Counted from the stretch's first letter, positions 1 to 7,066 are shown. The stretch: 15,728 bases of DNA from CAYNYM01 sp049366815 (GCA_049366815.1 JBMNCO010000007.1:1-15728), one strand, 5' to 3'. The notes: a model not told the origin generated them from the letters alone. Made by a program: numbers and translations.

Positions 1-107
1 GCCGGCCGCGTTGCGAAATGTCGGCGAGACGGCCTCGTAAAGAGATCGGAGCGCAAGTTTTTCAAATCTGTCGACCCGCGGAGGCGGCTAAAGAGCCTGA
101 CACCATT

Positions 108-977
108 ATGATAAGACCTTTTAGAAATACCTGTGCGCTTTTTCTCTCATTGTTCCTTTTGAGTGGGTGTATGAAACTGGCGCTCCGGTTTTCGCCTTCA
201 TTGATCTCTAATATCAAGCAGGCTGCTTTCGAAGAATGCGATCCTGAACTGGCGAGGGTCGCGATCCCTTCAAACATCAAGCTCTTGGAAGGACTTCTAA
301 AAAGCGATCCTGACAACCGTCATGTCCTGGCCGCCCTCTGTCAGGGCTTCAGCGGGTACAGCCACCTTTTCGTGGAATATGACTCACCCCAAAGGGCATC
401 AGATCTTTATCTCCGGGCGAGGGAATTTGGTTTCAGAGCCCTTGGGGAGAAGGGAGAATTTCTGAAAGGCCTTGGTACATCCGGGCCACAACTTCATGAA
501 AAACTGCAGACATTTTCTCGGGAGGATCTGGAACCCCTTTTCTGGGTCACTTTTTCCTGGAACGCATGGGTCAATCTGAATCTGGACCAGCCCGTCGCTA
601 TTGCAGAATTCCCTATACTGGACGCCTGCGCGGAACGGATCACAGAGCTCGGGGGGGATTACATGTTCGGGCTGCCCTGGGTGTTGTTGGGGTCCACCCT
701 TTCGGCTCGTCCTCCTCTTTTTGGAGGTGATCCGGACAGGGCAAAATTCAGCTTTGAACGGGCATTAACGATGAGCCGCGGTGAGTTTTTTCTGGTCCAA
801 TACCATTATGCCAAATACTATGCGGTAAGGGTTCAAGACCGATCGTTGTTTGATCGCCTCCTTCAAGACGTTTTGGAAGGCGACCCTCAGGCGATAAGAG
901 ACGTTTGCCTGATCAACAGGGTCATTCAGCAAAGGGCTGTTGAACTCAAAAAAAAGGGAGATGATTTATTCCTTTAG
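108..977 (+). CDS. TRAP transporter TatT-type lipoprotein (T component)
   Basis: Likely the lipoprotein partner (TatT, Treponema pallidum Tp0956 type) of a TRAP transporter; in that family it is a periplasm-facing helical-repeat protein that pairs with the substrate-binding subunit. The frame is open from the window edge and an ATG exists at 18, but I place the start at 108 because it begins a clean lipoprotein signal: MIRPFRN, a hydrophobic stretch (about 9-20), then LLSG-C with lipidated Cys21. The ribosome site before 108 is weak. The mature part is helical; residues about 198-220 carry the family signature STLSARPPLFGGDP followed by an AK..FERAL helix. The length, 289 residues, is in the usual range. 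The stop lies 11 bp before the binding-protein gene, whose ribosome site overlaps this stop, so the two are co-transcribed. Function rests on family resemblance and gene order. Confidence 0.85.
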   Translation: MIRPFRNTCALFLSLFLLSGCMKLALRFSPSLISNIKQAAFEECDPELARVAIPSNIKLLEGLLKSDPDNRHVLAALCQGFSGYSHLFVEYDSPQRASDLYLRAREFGFRALGEKGEFLKGLGTSGPQLHEKLQTFSREDLEPLFWVTFSWNAWVNLNLDQPVAIAEFPILDACAERITELGGDYMFGLPWVLLGSTLSARPPLFGGDPDRAKFSFERALTMSRGEFFLVQYHYAKYYAVRVQDRSLFDRLLQDVLEGDPQAIRDVCLINRVIQQRAVELKKKGDDLFL

Positions 978-988
978 GAGAGTGATTC

Positions 989-2005
989 TTGAACAAAAAA
1001 AATCTCGTATTGAGCATCCTCGTCTTCTCGGTTTTTTGGATAAGCGCCTTCCCCTGCCGTTTAGCTGAGGCGGCAGGACCCTTGATCATCAAATTCGCCA
1101 CCCTGGCGCCGGAAGGATCCACCTGGATGAAACACATGCGACGACTGGACAACAGGATCAGGGACAAGAGCCAGGGACAGATCGGATTCAGGATCTATGC
1201 GGGTGGTATCGCGGGCGATGAGCTGGATGTCTTGAAAAAACTCAGGATAGGACAGATTCACTGTGCAGCCTTTTCCGGCGTCGGCTTCGGTCAAATCCTC
1301 CCCATGGTCAGAGTCCTTGATCTCCCGTTTCTCTTCAGGGATTACACAGAGACGGATCTTGTTCACACTTCTCTGGAGGGCTTTTTTTCGGAACGGTTTC
1401 GGGAAAAGGGTTTTGAGCTTCTCGCTTGGGCAGAGGTGGGCAATATACACCTCTTTTCCCAGAAACCCATTCAGAGAGTGGAAGACTTGTCAGGACTCAA
1501 GGTCTGGACCTGGTCCGGCGACCCGATTTCAAAGGAAACCTTCACCATAATGGGGACCCTTCCCATTCCCCTTTCCGTTACGGACGTGTTGACGGCCCTC
1601 AATACGGGAATGATTGACACGGTCTATGCACCGCCTCTGGGCGCCCTCGCCCTCCAGTGGCATCGTTCTGTCAAATATATGACCTCCCTCCCTCTGGCCC
1701 ACTCGACAGGCGCCCTGCTCCTTTCAAACAATATCGGATCAAAAATCCCGGGCCCACTGCTTGAAATGCTCAAATCCGAATCAGAGAAGGCCATGCGCGA
1801 CCTCATTGGCGATTTGAGAAACCAGGCGGAACAGGCCGTCAAAATCATCGAAGAGGGCGGGTTGACCGTGCTTCCAATGCCGGAAGAATCAGGCCTGGAG
1901 AATTTCTATGAAATTCATGAACAGGTGGCCAAAAATCTGTCCGGCAGGGTGTATCCTCCCGAACTCCTGGACCGCGTTTACGGGATCCTGCAAAAGGTTC
2001 GTTAG
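989..2005 (+). CDS. TRAP transporter substrate-binding protein (DctP family, Tp0957/TatP-like)
   Basis: Periplasmic solute receptor of the TRAP transporter. It starts with TTG: AGGAG at 976-980 sits 8 bases upstream and no better in-frame ATG precedes the signal peptide. Residues 1-29 form a Sec signal (NKK, hydrophobic core, cleavage near AEA-A). The mature protein begins with IIKFATLAPEGSTW and continues with family blocks AGGIAGDELDVLKKLRIGQI (72-91) and DLPFLF (111-116). Where most DctP proteins have G-x-K-x-R, with the arginine that pairs with a substrate carboxylate, this one has GLKVWTW (W173). The usual DGQEN block is replaced by IDTVYAPPLGALALQW (209-224). Both changes match the TatP subgroup linked to TatT, for which non-polar ligands have been suggested. 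The ligand cannot be read from sequence. The length, 338 residues, is normal. Confidence 0.9.
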   Translation: MNKKNLVLSILVFSVFWISAFPCRLAEAAGPLIIKFATLAPEGSTWMKHMRRLDNRIRDKSQGQIGFRIYAGGIAGDELDVLKKLRIGQIHCAAFSGVGFGQILPMVRVLDLPFLFRDYTETDLVHTSLEGFFSERFREKGFELLAWAEVGNIHLFSQKPIQRVEDLSGLKVWTWSGDPISKETFTIMGTLPIPLSVTDVLTALNTGMIDTVYAPPLGALALQWHRSVKYMTSLPLAHSTGALLLSNNIGSKIPGPLLEMLKSESEKAMRDLIGDLRNQAEQAVKIIEEGGLTVLPMPEESGLENFYEIHEQVAKNLSGRVYPPELLDRVYGILQKVR

Positions 2006-2077
2006 AAAACCCAACAGCAGATGGATCCGGCATGCTTTATTGCCGGCCGGTTGGCCATGAGAGCAGGAAGAACCTTG

Positions 2078-2605
2078 ATGAACACGCTGAAGTTGATAGA
2101 AAGGGCAATTGCCCGCATCGAAGGGTGGCTTGTGGTCCTCTTCCTGAGTCTCATGATTTTTCTGACATTCCTCCAGATCCTCCTCAGATCCCTGTATACC
2201 CATGCCCATCTATCCTGGGCCAATGCCCTGATGGGGAGTCTGGACTGGTCTGAGCCCTTTGTCAGGCTCTTGGTCCTTTGGCTCACCTTTCTGGGTGCCT
2301 CCCTTCTGACACGGGAAGACCGGCATATCAAAATCGACCTTATGACGGGATTGATCCCATCCCCATGGCGACCCCTCCGGGAGGTCCTTCTTTCGCTGGT
2401 CTGCATCGTCATCCTGTCCCTGGCGTTGAAGGCCTCGATTGTCTATCTCCACATAGAAATGACTTACGGGGCCAAAGTGTTTATGGAACTGCCGAGCTGG
2501 GTGGCACAGATGATCATACCCTTGGGCTTCGGGACCATCCTGTTCCGCCTTTTTCTTAGAGGCCTTGAGCAGGGTATCATCTTGTTCAGGAGAAAGAAGA
2601 CATGA
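2078..2605 (+). CDS. dctQ: TRAP transporter small permease subunit (DctQ family)
   Basis: Small four-helix membrane subunit of the TRAP transporter. I choose ATG 2078 (175 residues, MNTLKLIERAIARIEGW) rather than the upstream ATGs at 2021 or 2057 because AGGAAG at 2065-2070 is well spaced and the protein then begins directly with the amphipathic stretch typical of DctQ. Predicted membrane segments lie near residues 17-36, 57-78, 93-115 and 135-160. The family pattern of a second helix followed by GASLLTREDRHIKIDLM, about residues 78-95, is clear. The 3' end overlaps the large permease by ATGA (4 bp), so translation is coupled. Identity is sure from this motif and position; the transported compound is unknown. 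Confidence 0.9.
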   Translation: MNTLKLIERAIARIEGWLVVLFLSLMIFLTFLQILLRSLYTHAHLSWANALMGSLDWSEPFVRLLVLWLTFLGASLLTREDRHIKIDLMTGLIPSPWRPLREVLLSLVCIVILSLALKASIVYLHIEMTYGAKVFMELPSWVAQMIIPLGFGTILFRLFLRGLEQGIILFRRKKT

Positions 2606-3873
2606 TCCCAGCTCTGGCCCTCCTGATCATCATCTTCACGATCCTGGGTATGCCCGTTTTTCTGGGTATCACAGCGGCTGCGATGTTGGGACTCAGCGTG
2701 AACCATGTCGATCTTTCGGCTATACCCATTGAAATTTTCAGGCTGGCCAATTCACCCGTACTCCTGGCTATTCCACTCTTCACCTTTGCCGGATATCTCC
2801 TCAGCGAAGGCGGCACCTCTGCACGGCTAGTCCGTTTTTCCAGGAGCCTCTTCGGATGTATCCCCGGGGGATTGGGGGTTGTGGCCTTGGTCTCCTGTGC
2901 CTTTTTTACCGCCATTACCGGCGCGACGGGGATCACGATTATCGCCCTCGGAGGTCTCCTTTTTCCGGCCCTGGTTTCAGAAGGATACGAAGAGAACTTT
3001 TCTCTGGGATTATTGACGACCTCCGGGAGCCTCGGTCTCCATTTCCCCCCCAGCCTTCCCATCATTCTCTATGGATTTGTCTCCGGGGCCAGTATTGAGA
3101 AACTCTTTCTTGCGGGCCTCCTCCCCGGCATTGTCATGGTTGTGGTGCCGTGCCTCTTTTCAGTATTCATGGGCAGGAAGTGGAAGTTGGAAAAACCGGT
3201 ATTTTCAATGTCCGAATTCCTGGTGTCTCTCAAAAAGGCGGCATGGGAATTGCCTATTCCTTTTCTCATCCTTGCCGGCATTTACTCCGGCATTTCCACG
3301 GCCACTGAAGCAGCCGCCCTCACAGTGGTTTATGTCCTTTTTATAAAGACGGTGGTTTTTCGGGAATTGAATCTCCGGCGTGACATACCCGCAGTCATGC
3401 GGGAGAGCATGAAAATGGTCGGGGGAATCATGATCATTCTGGGTGCGGCCCTGGGCTTCACCAATTACCTGGTCGACGCCTTCATTCCCATGAAAATACT
3501 CGAGGCGATGGAGGGCATGATTGAGACCAAGATCGGCCTGCTCCTCATCCTCAACTTTTTTCTCATACTCGTTGGATGTATGATGGATATCTTCAGTGCA
3601 ATAATCGTTGTCGTACCTCTGATTATGCCGCTTGCCGCCCGGTTTGGCATTGATCCGGTCCATCTCGGGATAATTTTCCTGGCCAACCTTGGGATCGGTT
3701 ACAACACACCGCCTGTCGGTCTGAACCTCTTTATCGGCAGTTCGAGGTTTGATCGCCCTGTTGTCCAGTTGTACAAGGCGACACTACCATTCCTAGGACT
3801 CCTTTTGCTCTCCCTCCTCTTGATCACCTATTGGCCGCCTCTCAGCACTTTTCTCCCCTCTCTCCTGAAATAA
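2602..3873 (+). CDS. dctM: TRAP transporter large permease subunit (DctM family)
   Basis: Large transport subunit of the TRAP system, which moves solute by Na+ or H+ symport after delivery by the binding protein. It has 423 residues and roughly 11-12 hydrophobic segments, the normal size for a stand-alone DctM. Family blocks are plain: FFTAITGATGITIIALGGLL (101-120), GSLGLHFPPSLPIILYG (142-158), MMDIFSAIIVVVPLIMPLA (327-345) and NLGIGYNTPPVGLNLF (362-377). The start at 2602 overlaps the small permease stop and has AGGAG at 2588-2592. It is the last gene of the four-gene TRAP operon. A 270-bp spacer without an obvious terminator follows; a CCGCA/TGCGG hairpin at 3909-3921 lacks a T tract. Confidence 0.95.
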   Translation: MIPALALLIIIFTILGMPVFLGITAAAMLGLSVNHVDLSAIPIEIFRLANSPVLLAIPLFTFAGYLLSEGGTSARLVRFSRSLFGCIPGGLGVVALVSCAFFTAITGATGITIIALGGLLFPALVSEGYEENFSLGLLTTSGSLGLHFPPSLPIILYGFVSGASIEKLFLAGLLPGIVMVVVPCLFSVFMGRKWKLEKPVFSMSEFLVSLKKAAWELPIPFLILAGIYSGISTATEAAALTVVYVLFIKTVVFRELNLRRDIPAVMRESMKMVGGIMIILGAALGFTNYLVDAFIPMKILEAMEGMIETKIGLLLILNFFLILVGCMMDIFSAIIVVVPLIMPLAARFGIDPVHLGIIFLANLGIGYNTPPVGLNLFIGSSRFDRPVVQLYKATLPFLGLLLLSLLLITYWPPLSTFLPSLLK

Positions 3874-4143
3874 GCCCAAGGGGTTCATGAGCGTTGTATA
3901 TCATATCCCCGCACTGTGCGGCACATCCTGGTCACGAGGTCGGATTCAGGCCTTCTTGATTTTCCCCCGGCCATGATTATAGATTATAGGTAGGCAGAAA
4001 AGTCTGTAACCTTTTTTTCTTTTCGTTCTCACTATTCACAGATATAGGAATGGGAAACAAAATCACCGCTGGGGCCCAATTACAAGGCCATTTGACACAA
4101 AACATCCGGTGGGAAACCAGAAAAAATCCTGGAGGTCACATTC

Positions 4144-4359
4144 ATGCCGATTTATGAGTTCAAATGCAACAAGTGCGGCAAGAGCTTTGAGCATCTTGTC
4201 CTGGGAAGCGATCGAGAACAAGGTCCTTCTTGTCCCGTGTGCGGACACGGGGACACAAGCCGTCTCATGTCTTCCTTTTCATGCGGTTCAGCAGATTCCA
4301 AGGGAGGAATTGGAAGTATCTCTTCATCCTGTTCATCACCTTCCGGCGGTTTTTCCTGA
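4144..4359 (+). CDS. FmdB-family zinc-ribbon protein
   Basis: A 71-residue small protein starting MPIYEFKCNKCG, the hallmark of the FmdB putative regulatory protein family. Two CxxC knuckles (C8/C11 and C30/C33) form a zinc ribbon. The tail is rich in Ser and Gly with two further cysteines (C47, C63), as is common in this family. GGAGG at 4131-4135 lies 8 bases before the ATG, which fixes the start. The family was first noticed beside formamidase genes, but no exact biochemical role is established. The gene follows the TRAP operon after 270 bp and precedes a tiny membrane protein; a shared message with that ORF is likely. I do not assign a specific regulatory target. Confidence 0.9.
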   Translation: MPIYEFKCNKCGKSFEHLVLGSDREQGPSCPVCGHGDTSRLMSSFSCGSADSKGGIGSISSSCSSPSGGFS

Positions 4360-4405
4360 GCGTAATCATCGCAGCCGTGAGCTGCAGGAGGTGTTATCAC
4401 GCGAG

Positions 4406-4528
4406 ATGGATCAGGAAAACATCAAAACAAAGGAGAAGCCCGTGGGCATTTTATGGTTTTTACTGATTATCGTCATATGGATTGCGCTGCAGGCCTTTTT
4501 GCTGCCCAAACTCGGCATATCGACCTGA
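4406..4528 (+). CDS. 40-residue single-span membrane microprotein
   Basis: A short ORF downstream of the FmdB gene. It has a charged N-terminus (MDQENIKTKEKP), one strongly hydrophobic helix (about residues 13-33, GILWFLLIIVIWIALQAFLL) and a short tail ending PKLGIST. The start is uncertain: ATG 4406 has AGGAGG at 4386-4391 with a long 14-base gap, while GTG 4442 has AGGAG at 4431-4435 with a 6-base gap and would give only 28 residues covering the helix. I recognise no named family. Coding character is supported by the clean membrane helix, the ribosome sites and the position 46 bp after FmdB and before a terminator, but it could still be a chance ORF. Confidence 0.5.
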   Translation: MDQENIKTKEKPVGILWFLLIIVIWIALQAFLLPKLGIST

Positions 4529-4671
4529 ATGCGACCCGGTTGCCAGGTGGGCGACGACAAAGGGCAGGCGGTCAACGTAGAAAAAGAAGCGAATTCTGAA
4601 TAATCGACTCCATTTTAAAGCCTCTGTGCGTTTCCCTTCACCTGTTTGAAAACGCATTGAGTATCCCAAGT

Positions 4672-4720
4672 GAAAAACGCCACGTCCCGCACCGTAAAGG
4701 CATGGAACATGGCGTTTTTC
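4672..4720. terminator. bidirectional intrinsic terminator between convergent operons
   Basis: Perfect 11-bp inverted repeat GAAAAACGCCA (4672-4682) and TGGCGTTTTTC (4710-4720) with a 27-base loop. The arms give a GC-containing stem followed by five T residues on either strand. It lies 21 bases past the atpF stop on the - strand and about 145 bases past the microprotein on the + strand, where two operons converge. The long loop is the only weak point. Confidence 0.7.
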
Positions 4721-4741
4721 CCCTGATCTTCTGGCAGCGGC

Positions 4742-5347
4742 CTAGATCTGTTTTCCACTCAAACCAGTCACAAACTCATTAATCAAATGGTCATTGTCCT
4801 TGTCGGTAATGCCCTTTGCAATTTTTTCTTCAACAAGCGCCATAGCCATGTCGACCATCTCGTCCGACAGTGCCTTTTTCGCCATTTCCTGCCTGTAAGC
4901 GGCATAATCCCGGGCGTCCTGAATCATCTTTTCTGCTGAAATCCGGGCCTCTTCAATAATTTTATTTTTTTCTCGCTCCCCCATTTCAAGGATACTGGCT
5001 CGAATTTCATCCAGGTGCGCGTGTATCCCCTCGAGCCTTTCAGCCTCGGCGTCCCGGCCGACCTTCCTCTCCTCTTTATCGCCGTTTATTCTGTCCAATT
5101 CCTCAGCAATTTTCCCGCGCGTGCCTTGCAGAAAATTCATAAGGGGTTTTCTTGCGAACTTGATAAAGAAAAAGACCAGGATCCCAAAATTAACAAACAA
5201 CATAACATTGTCCCAGACCTTTCGACCGGTCGATATGCCCTCCGATCCAAAGGCATCCGGGACAAAATACAGGAAATGACCCGCCACGAGGCCTGCGAAC
5301 AAAATCGGGATGAAAAGACCTCTTCTTTCATTCTTACTCAAGCTCAA
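4742..5347 (-). CDS. atpF: F0F1 ATP synthase subunit b
   Basis: Peripheral-stalk subunit that links F0 to F1. It has 201 residues and starts with TTG (5345-5347). This start is well supported: AGGAGG lies 8 bases upstream and the TTG overlaps the b' stop as TTGA. The N-terminus has an extra hydrophobic stretch (about 11-34, ending DAFGSE) that may be a cleaved signal peptide. Next come the membrane anchor VWDNVMLFVNFGILVFFFIKFARKPLMNFL (about 44-73) and a long charged coiled-coil helix to the end. A signal-like leader on b is known in some deltaproteobacterial ATP synthases. It is the last gene of the operon; the delta, alpha, gamma, beta and epsilon genes that often follow b are not here. 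A terminator follows 21 bp downstream. Confidence 0.9.
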   Translation of the reverse strand: MSLSKNERRGLFIPILFAGLVAGHFLYFVPDAFGSEGISTGRKVWDNVMLFVNFGILVFFFIKFARKPLMNFLQGTRGKIAEELDRINGDKEERKVGRDAEAERLEGIHAHLDEIRASILEMGEREKNKIIEEARISAEKMIQDARDYAAYRQEMAKKALSDEMVDMAMALVEEKIAKGITDKDNDHLINEFVTGLSGKQI

Positions 5348-5775
5348 GCTGCTATCCTCCTGCCGATCACCCGCTCAATAATCTCCTCGGCCAGCACAAT
5401 CGCTTCATTCAGCAACAAAGGTTGGGTCTTCCGGACCTCTTTCTCCGCCTCAATATCCGCTTTTGATCTTATGGAGGAAACCTGTGCCAGGGATTCTTCA
5501 AGGGATTGATCAGCCTCCTGCAGTCCCAGACGCCTCAGCTGGTCCCTTTCCAGAGCCGCCCCTTTTCTCGCATCATTCTGTACGGAGACCAATTCCTCTC
5601 TAAATCGCTCTGTTTCGAGCTCCAGAGTGACAATCTCATCCTTTGTCTTTTGAATGTATTCGGTCCGCTCATCAATCAATTTGAGGATGGGCCGGATCAT
5701 AAGCCGGTTCAGGATGAAGACCAGGATCAAAAAATGAATGATCTGGACAACGAGCGTTGCATTGATGCTAATCAT
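5344..5775 (-). CDS. F0F1 ATP synthase subunit b' (second b-type stalk subunit)
   Basis: A 143-residue b-type subunit with one N-terminal membrane helix (MISINATLVVQIIHFLILVFILNRLMI, residues 1-27), then RPILKLIDERTEYI and a long amphipathic coiled coil. This is the usual layout of b', which pairs with b in a heterodimeric peripheral stalk in cyanobacteria, alphaproteobacteria and many Desulfobacterota. The start codon is ATG with a modest GGTGGGAAG site upstream. It lies 24 bp after the single c gene and its stop overlaps the b start, so b' and b are translationally coupled and probably made in equal amounts. Confidence 0.9.
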   Translation of the reverse strand: MISINATLVVQIIHFLILVFILNRLMIRPILKLIDERTEYIQKTKDEIVTLELETERFREELVSVQNDARKGAALERDQLRRLGLQEADQSLEESLAQVSSIRSKADIEAEKEVRKTQPLLLNEAIVLAEEIIERVIGRRIAA

Positions 5776-5799
5776 GACTTCCCACCCATTTTGATCGCG

Positions 5800-6045
5800 T
5801 TACACCACAAAAAGAAGAAGCAGAGCGACCACCAGCGAATAGATCCCCGTCGATTCAGATACAGCCTGACCGACAAGCATGGTTCGAGTCAATAGACCGG
5901 CTTCCTGGGGCCTCTTTCCGATTGCCTCGCAGGCCTTTCCACCGACAAAACCTTCACCGACACCGGGTCCGATAGCCCCGAGTCCCATGGCTATACCGGC
6001 GCCTAAAAACGCCGCCGCCTTGACGAGATCTGCACCTTCAATCAT
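5800..6045 (-). CDS. atpE: F0F1 ATP synthase subunit c, single hairpin, two-carboxylate Na+-type site
   Basis: Rotor-ring proteolipid, 81 residues and two helices joined by a polar loop (KRPQEAG, 44-50). Helix 1 has the glycine-rich GAGIAMGLGAIGPGVGEGF with E31 at the position of Gln32 in the Ilyobacter tartaricus c subunit. Helix 2 has QAVSESTGIYSLVVALLLLF with E64, S65, T66 and Y69. The E-S-T-x-x-Y shell is the known Na+-ligand pattern, and a glutamate in both helices is the two-carboxylate motif described for the Fusobacterium nucleatum rotor. Na+ coupling is therefore plausible but not proven. A strong GGGAGG site lies 7 bases before the ATG, better than that of the preceding giant c gene, which suggests higher expression of this form. 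Its helix 2 nearly repeats the last hairpin of the giant c protein. Confidence 0.95.
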   Translation of the reverse strand: MIEGADLVKAAAFLGAGIAMGLGAIGPGVGEGFVGGKACEAIGKRPQEAGLLTRTMLVGQAVSESTGIYSLVVALLLLFVV

Positions 6046-6089
6046 ATCTTTTCCTCCCTGATGTTTTTAAACGCACCGACGATAAGATA

Positions 6090-7064
6090 TCAAACCACAA
6101 AGATAAGAACGAGACTCACGACCATGGCATAAATCGCGGTCGATTGTGAGACGGCCTGGCCAACCAGCATGGTCCGTGTAAGGGGTCCTGTTTCCTCAAT
6201 ATTCCTGGACACCCACCTGACCGCGCCCTCGGCGGTAAGCCCGTTTCCGATTCCCGGCCCTATGCCACCGAAGCCCATGCTGATACCCGCGCCAAGAAGC
6301 GCCATGGAGGCCGCAAGGCCCGTGGACTCGGGGAACGTTTTGAAAATCAAGACAAAGCTGATCAAAAGGCCGAAGATGGAGGGCGTCTGCGACACGGCCT
6401 GACCGATGAGCATCGTCGTAGATACCTGCCCGAAACTGTCCGGCTGTCTGGCGATTCCTTCGCAGCTCGCCCCGGCCGCCATGCCCCCTCCGGCCCCTGA
6501 TCCGATGGCGGCCAGACCCGTACTGACACCGGCCCCCAAAAAGGCGGCCCAAGTCGGGGTCAGAGGCAGATTCCCGAAGTCCATGAACAGGAGCATCAGT
6601 GCCACGACCATGGAGAAGATAGCAGGGGTCTGACAGACCGCTGACCCGATGAGCATATTGGTGGTCAGGCGGCTCGCGACGCCGGGCTGTCTTGCAAGTC
6701 CCAGACAGGCCTGTCCCGCGGGGTAGCCCGAACCGATACCCGACCCTATGGCACCCAGTCCCATGCAGATTCCGGCGCCCAGAAGGGCCGCGGCCTTGAG
6801 CATGTTCACTGAACCTGCCTCGAGAAACAGCAGCAGTATGGCAATGACGAGTGCGAAAATAGCGGCTGATTCCGCAATGGCCTGACCGACGAGCATGTTC
6901 TTGATGATGTCGCCGGACTGCCCGGGTCTGCGGGAAAGCCCCTCATTGGCCATGCCGGCCGTGTAACCCTCGCCCAATGCCGCACCGATGGCCCCAAGTC
7001 CTATGCACAGGCCGGCGCCTGCGTAAGACGCCAATTGTACTGCTGTATTTACATCGAAAACCAT
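6090..7064 (-). CDS. four-hairpin fused ATP synthase c subunit, three hairpins lacking the ion-site carboxylate
   Basis: A 324-residue proteolipid made of four complete c-type hairpins in one frame, giving 8 predicted membrane helices (ordinary c: about 80 residues, 2 helices). Hairpin 1 (1-82) has E32 in the first helix and E65 in the second (AIAESAAIF). In hairpins 2 (83-163), 3 (164-246) and 4 (247-324) the helix-2 carboxylate is glutamine: Q145 (AVCQTPAIF), Q226 (AVSQTPSIF) and Q307 (AVSQSTAIY). Their helix-1 partners are S112, G193 and N274. Loops of hairpins 1-3 keep RRP or RQP; hairpin 4 has RNI. The reading frame is intact and codons at 6870-6872 (GAA) and 6144-6146, 6387-6389, 6630-6632 (CAA/CAG) confirm the residues. 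The gene starts 2 bases after the atpB stop (TAGCTATG), so it depends on translational coupling. Fused c subunits with fewer sites than hairpins are known in V-type rotors and in Acetobacterium woodii. A role in a mixed ring is inference. Confidence 0.92.
   Translation of the reverse strand: MVFDVNTAVQLASYAGAGLCIGLGAIGAALGEGYTAGMANEGLSRRPGQSGDIIKNMLVGQAIAESAAIFALVIAILLLFLEAGSVNMLKAAALLGAGICMGLGAIGSGIGSGYPAGQACLGLARQPGVASRLTTNMLIGSAVCQTPAIFSMVVALMLLFMDFGNLPLTPTWAAFLGAGVSTGLAAIGSGAGGGMAAGASCEGIARQPDSFGQVSTTMLIGQAVSQTPSIFGLLISFVLIFKTFPESTGLAASMALLGAGISMGFGGIGPGIGNGLTAEGAVRWVSRNIEETGPLTRTMLVGQAVSQSTAIYAMVVSLVLIFVV
6093..7064 (-). repeat. four tandem c-hairpin repeats within the fused c gene
   Basis: Approximate repeat limits on the - strand are 7064-6819, 6818-6576, 6575-6327 and 6326-6093, about 78-83 codons each. 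Repeats 2 and 3 share AIGSG in helix 1, ARQP in the loop and QTP at the site. Repeat 4 is closest to the neighbouring single c gene: TRTMLVGQAVS, ST.IY and the terminal FVV are shared. The repeats have diverged at DNA level, so this is not a recent assembly artefact of identical copies. Confidence 0.85.
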
Positions 7065-7066
7065 AG

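Noticed and set aside
3909..3921. CCGCA-CTG-TGCGG hairpin after dctM as a terminator
   Set aside because: Stem of only 5 bp and no T tract follows.
3976..3989. Tandem ATTATAG x2 in the dctM-FmdB gap
   Set aside because: Only two copies of a 7-base AT-rich unit; no sign of an operator or a repeat family.
4092..4120. TTGACA upstream of the FmdB gene as a promoter
   Set aside because: At 17 bp spacing the -10 position reads AACCAG, which is not a usable match, and other spacings are no better.
5015..5509. 164-residue + strand frame opposite atpF and b'
   Set aside because: Antisense shadow of two clearly coding genes; composition is not protein-like and no ribosome site was seen.
6144..6632. 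Glu-to-Gln changes in the fused c subunit as sequencing errors
   Set aside because: Three separate positions all encode Gln with two different codons (CAA, CAG, CAG) in an otherwise intact frame; three independent errors of the same kind are unlikely.
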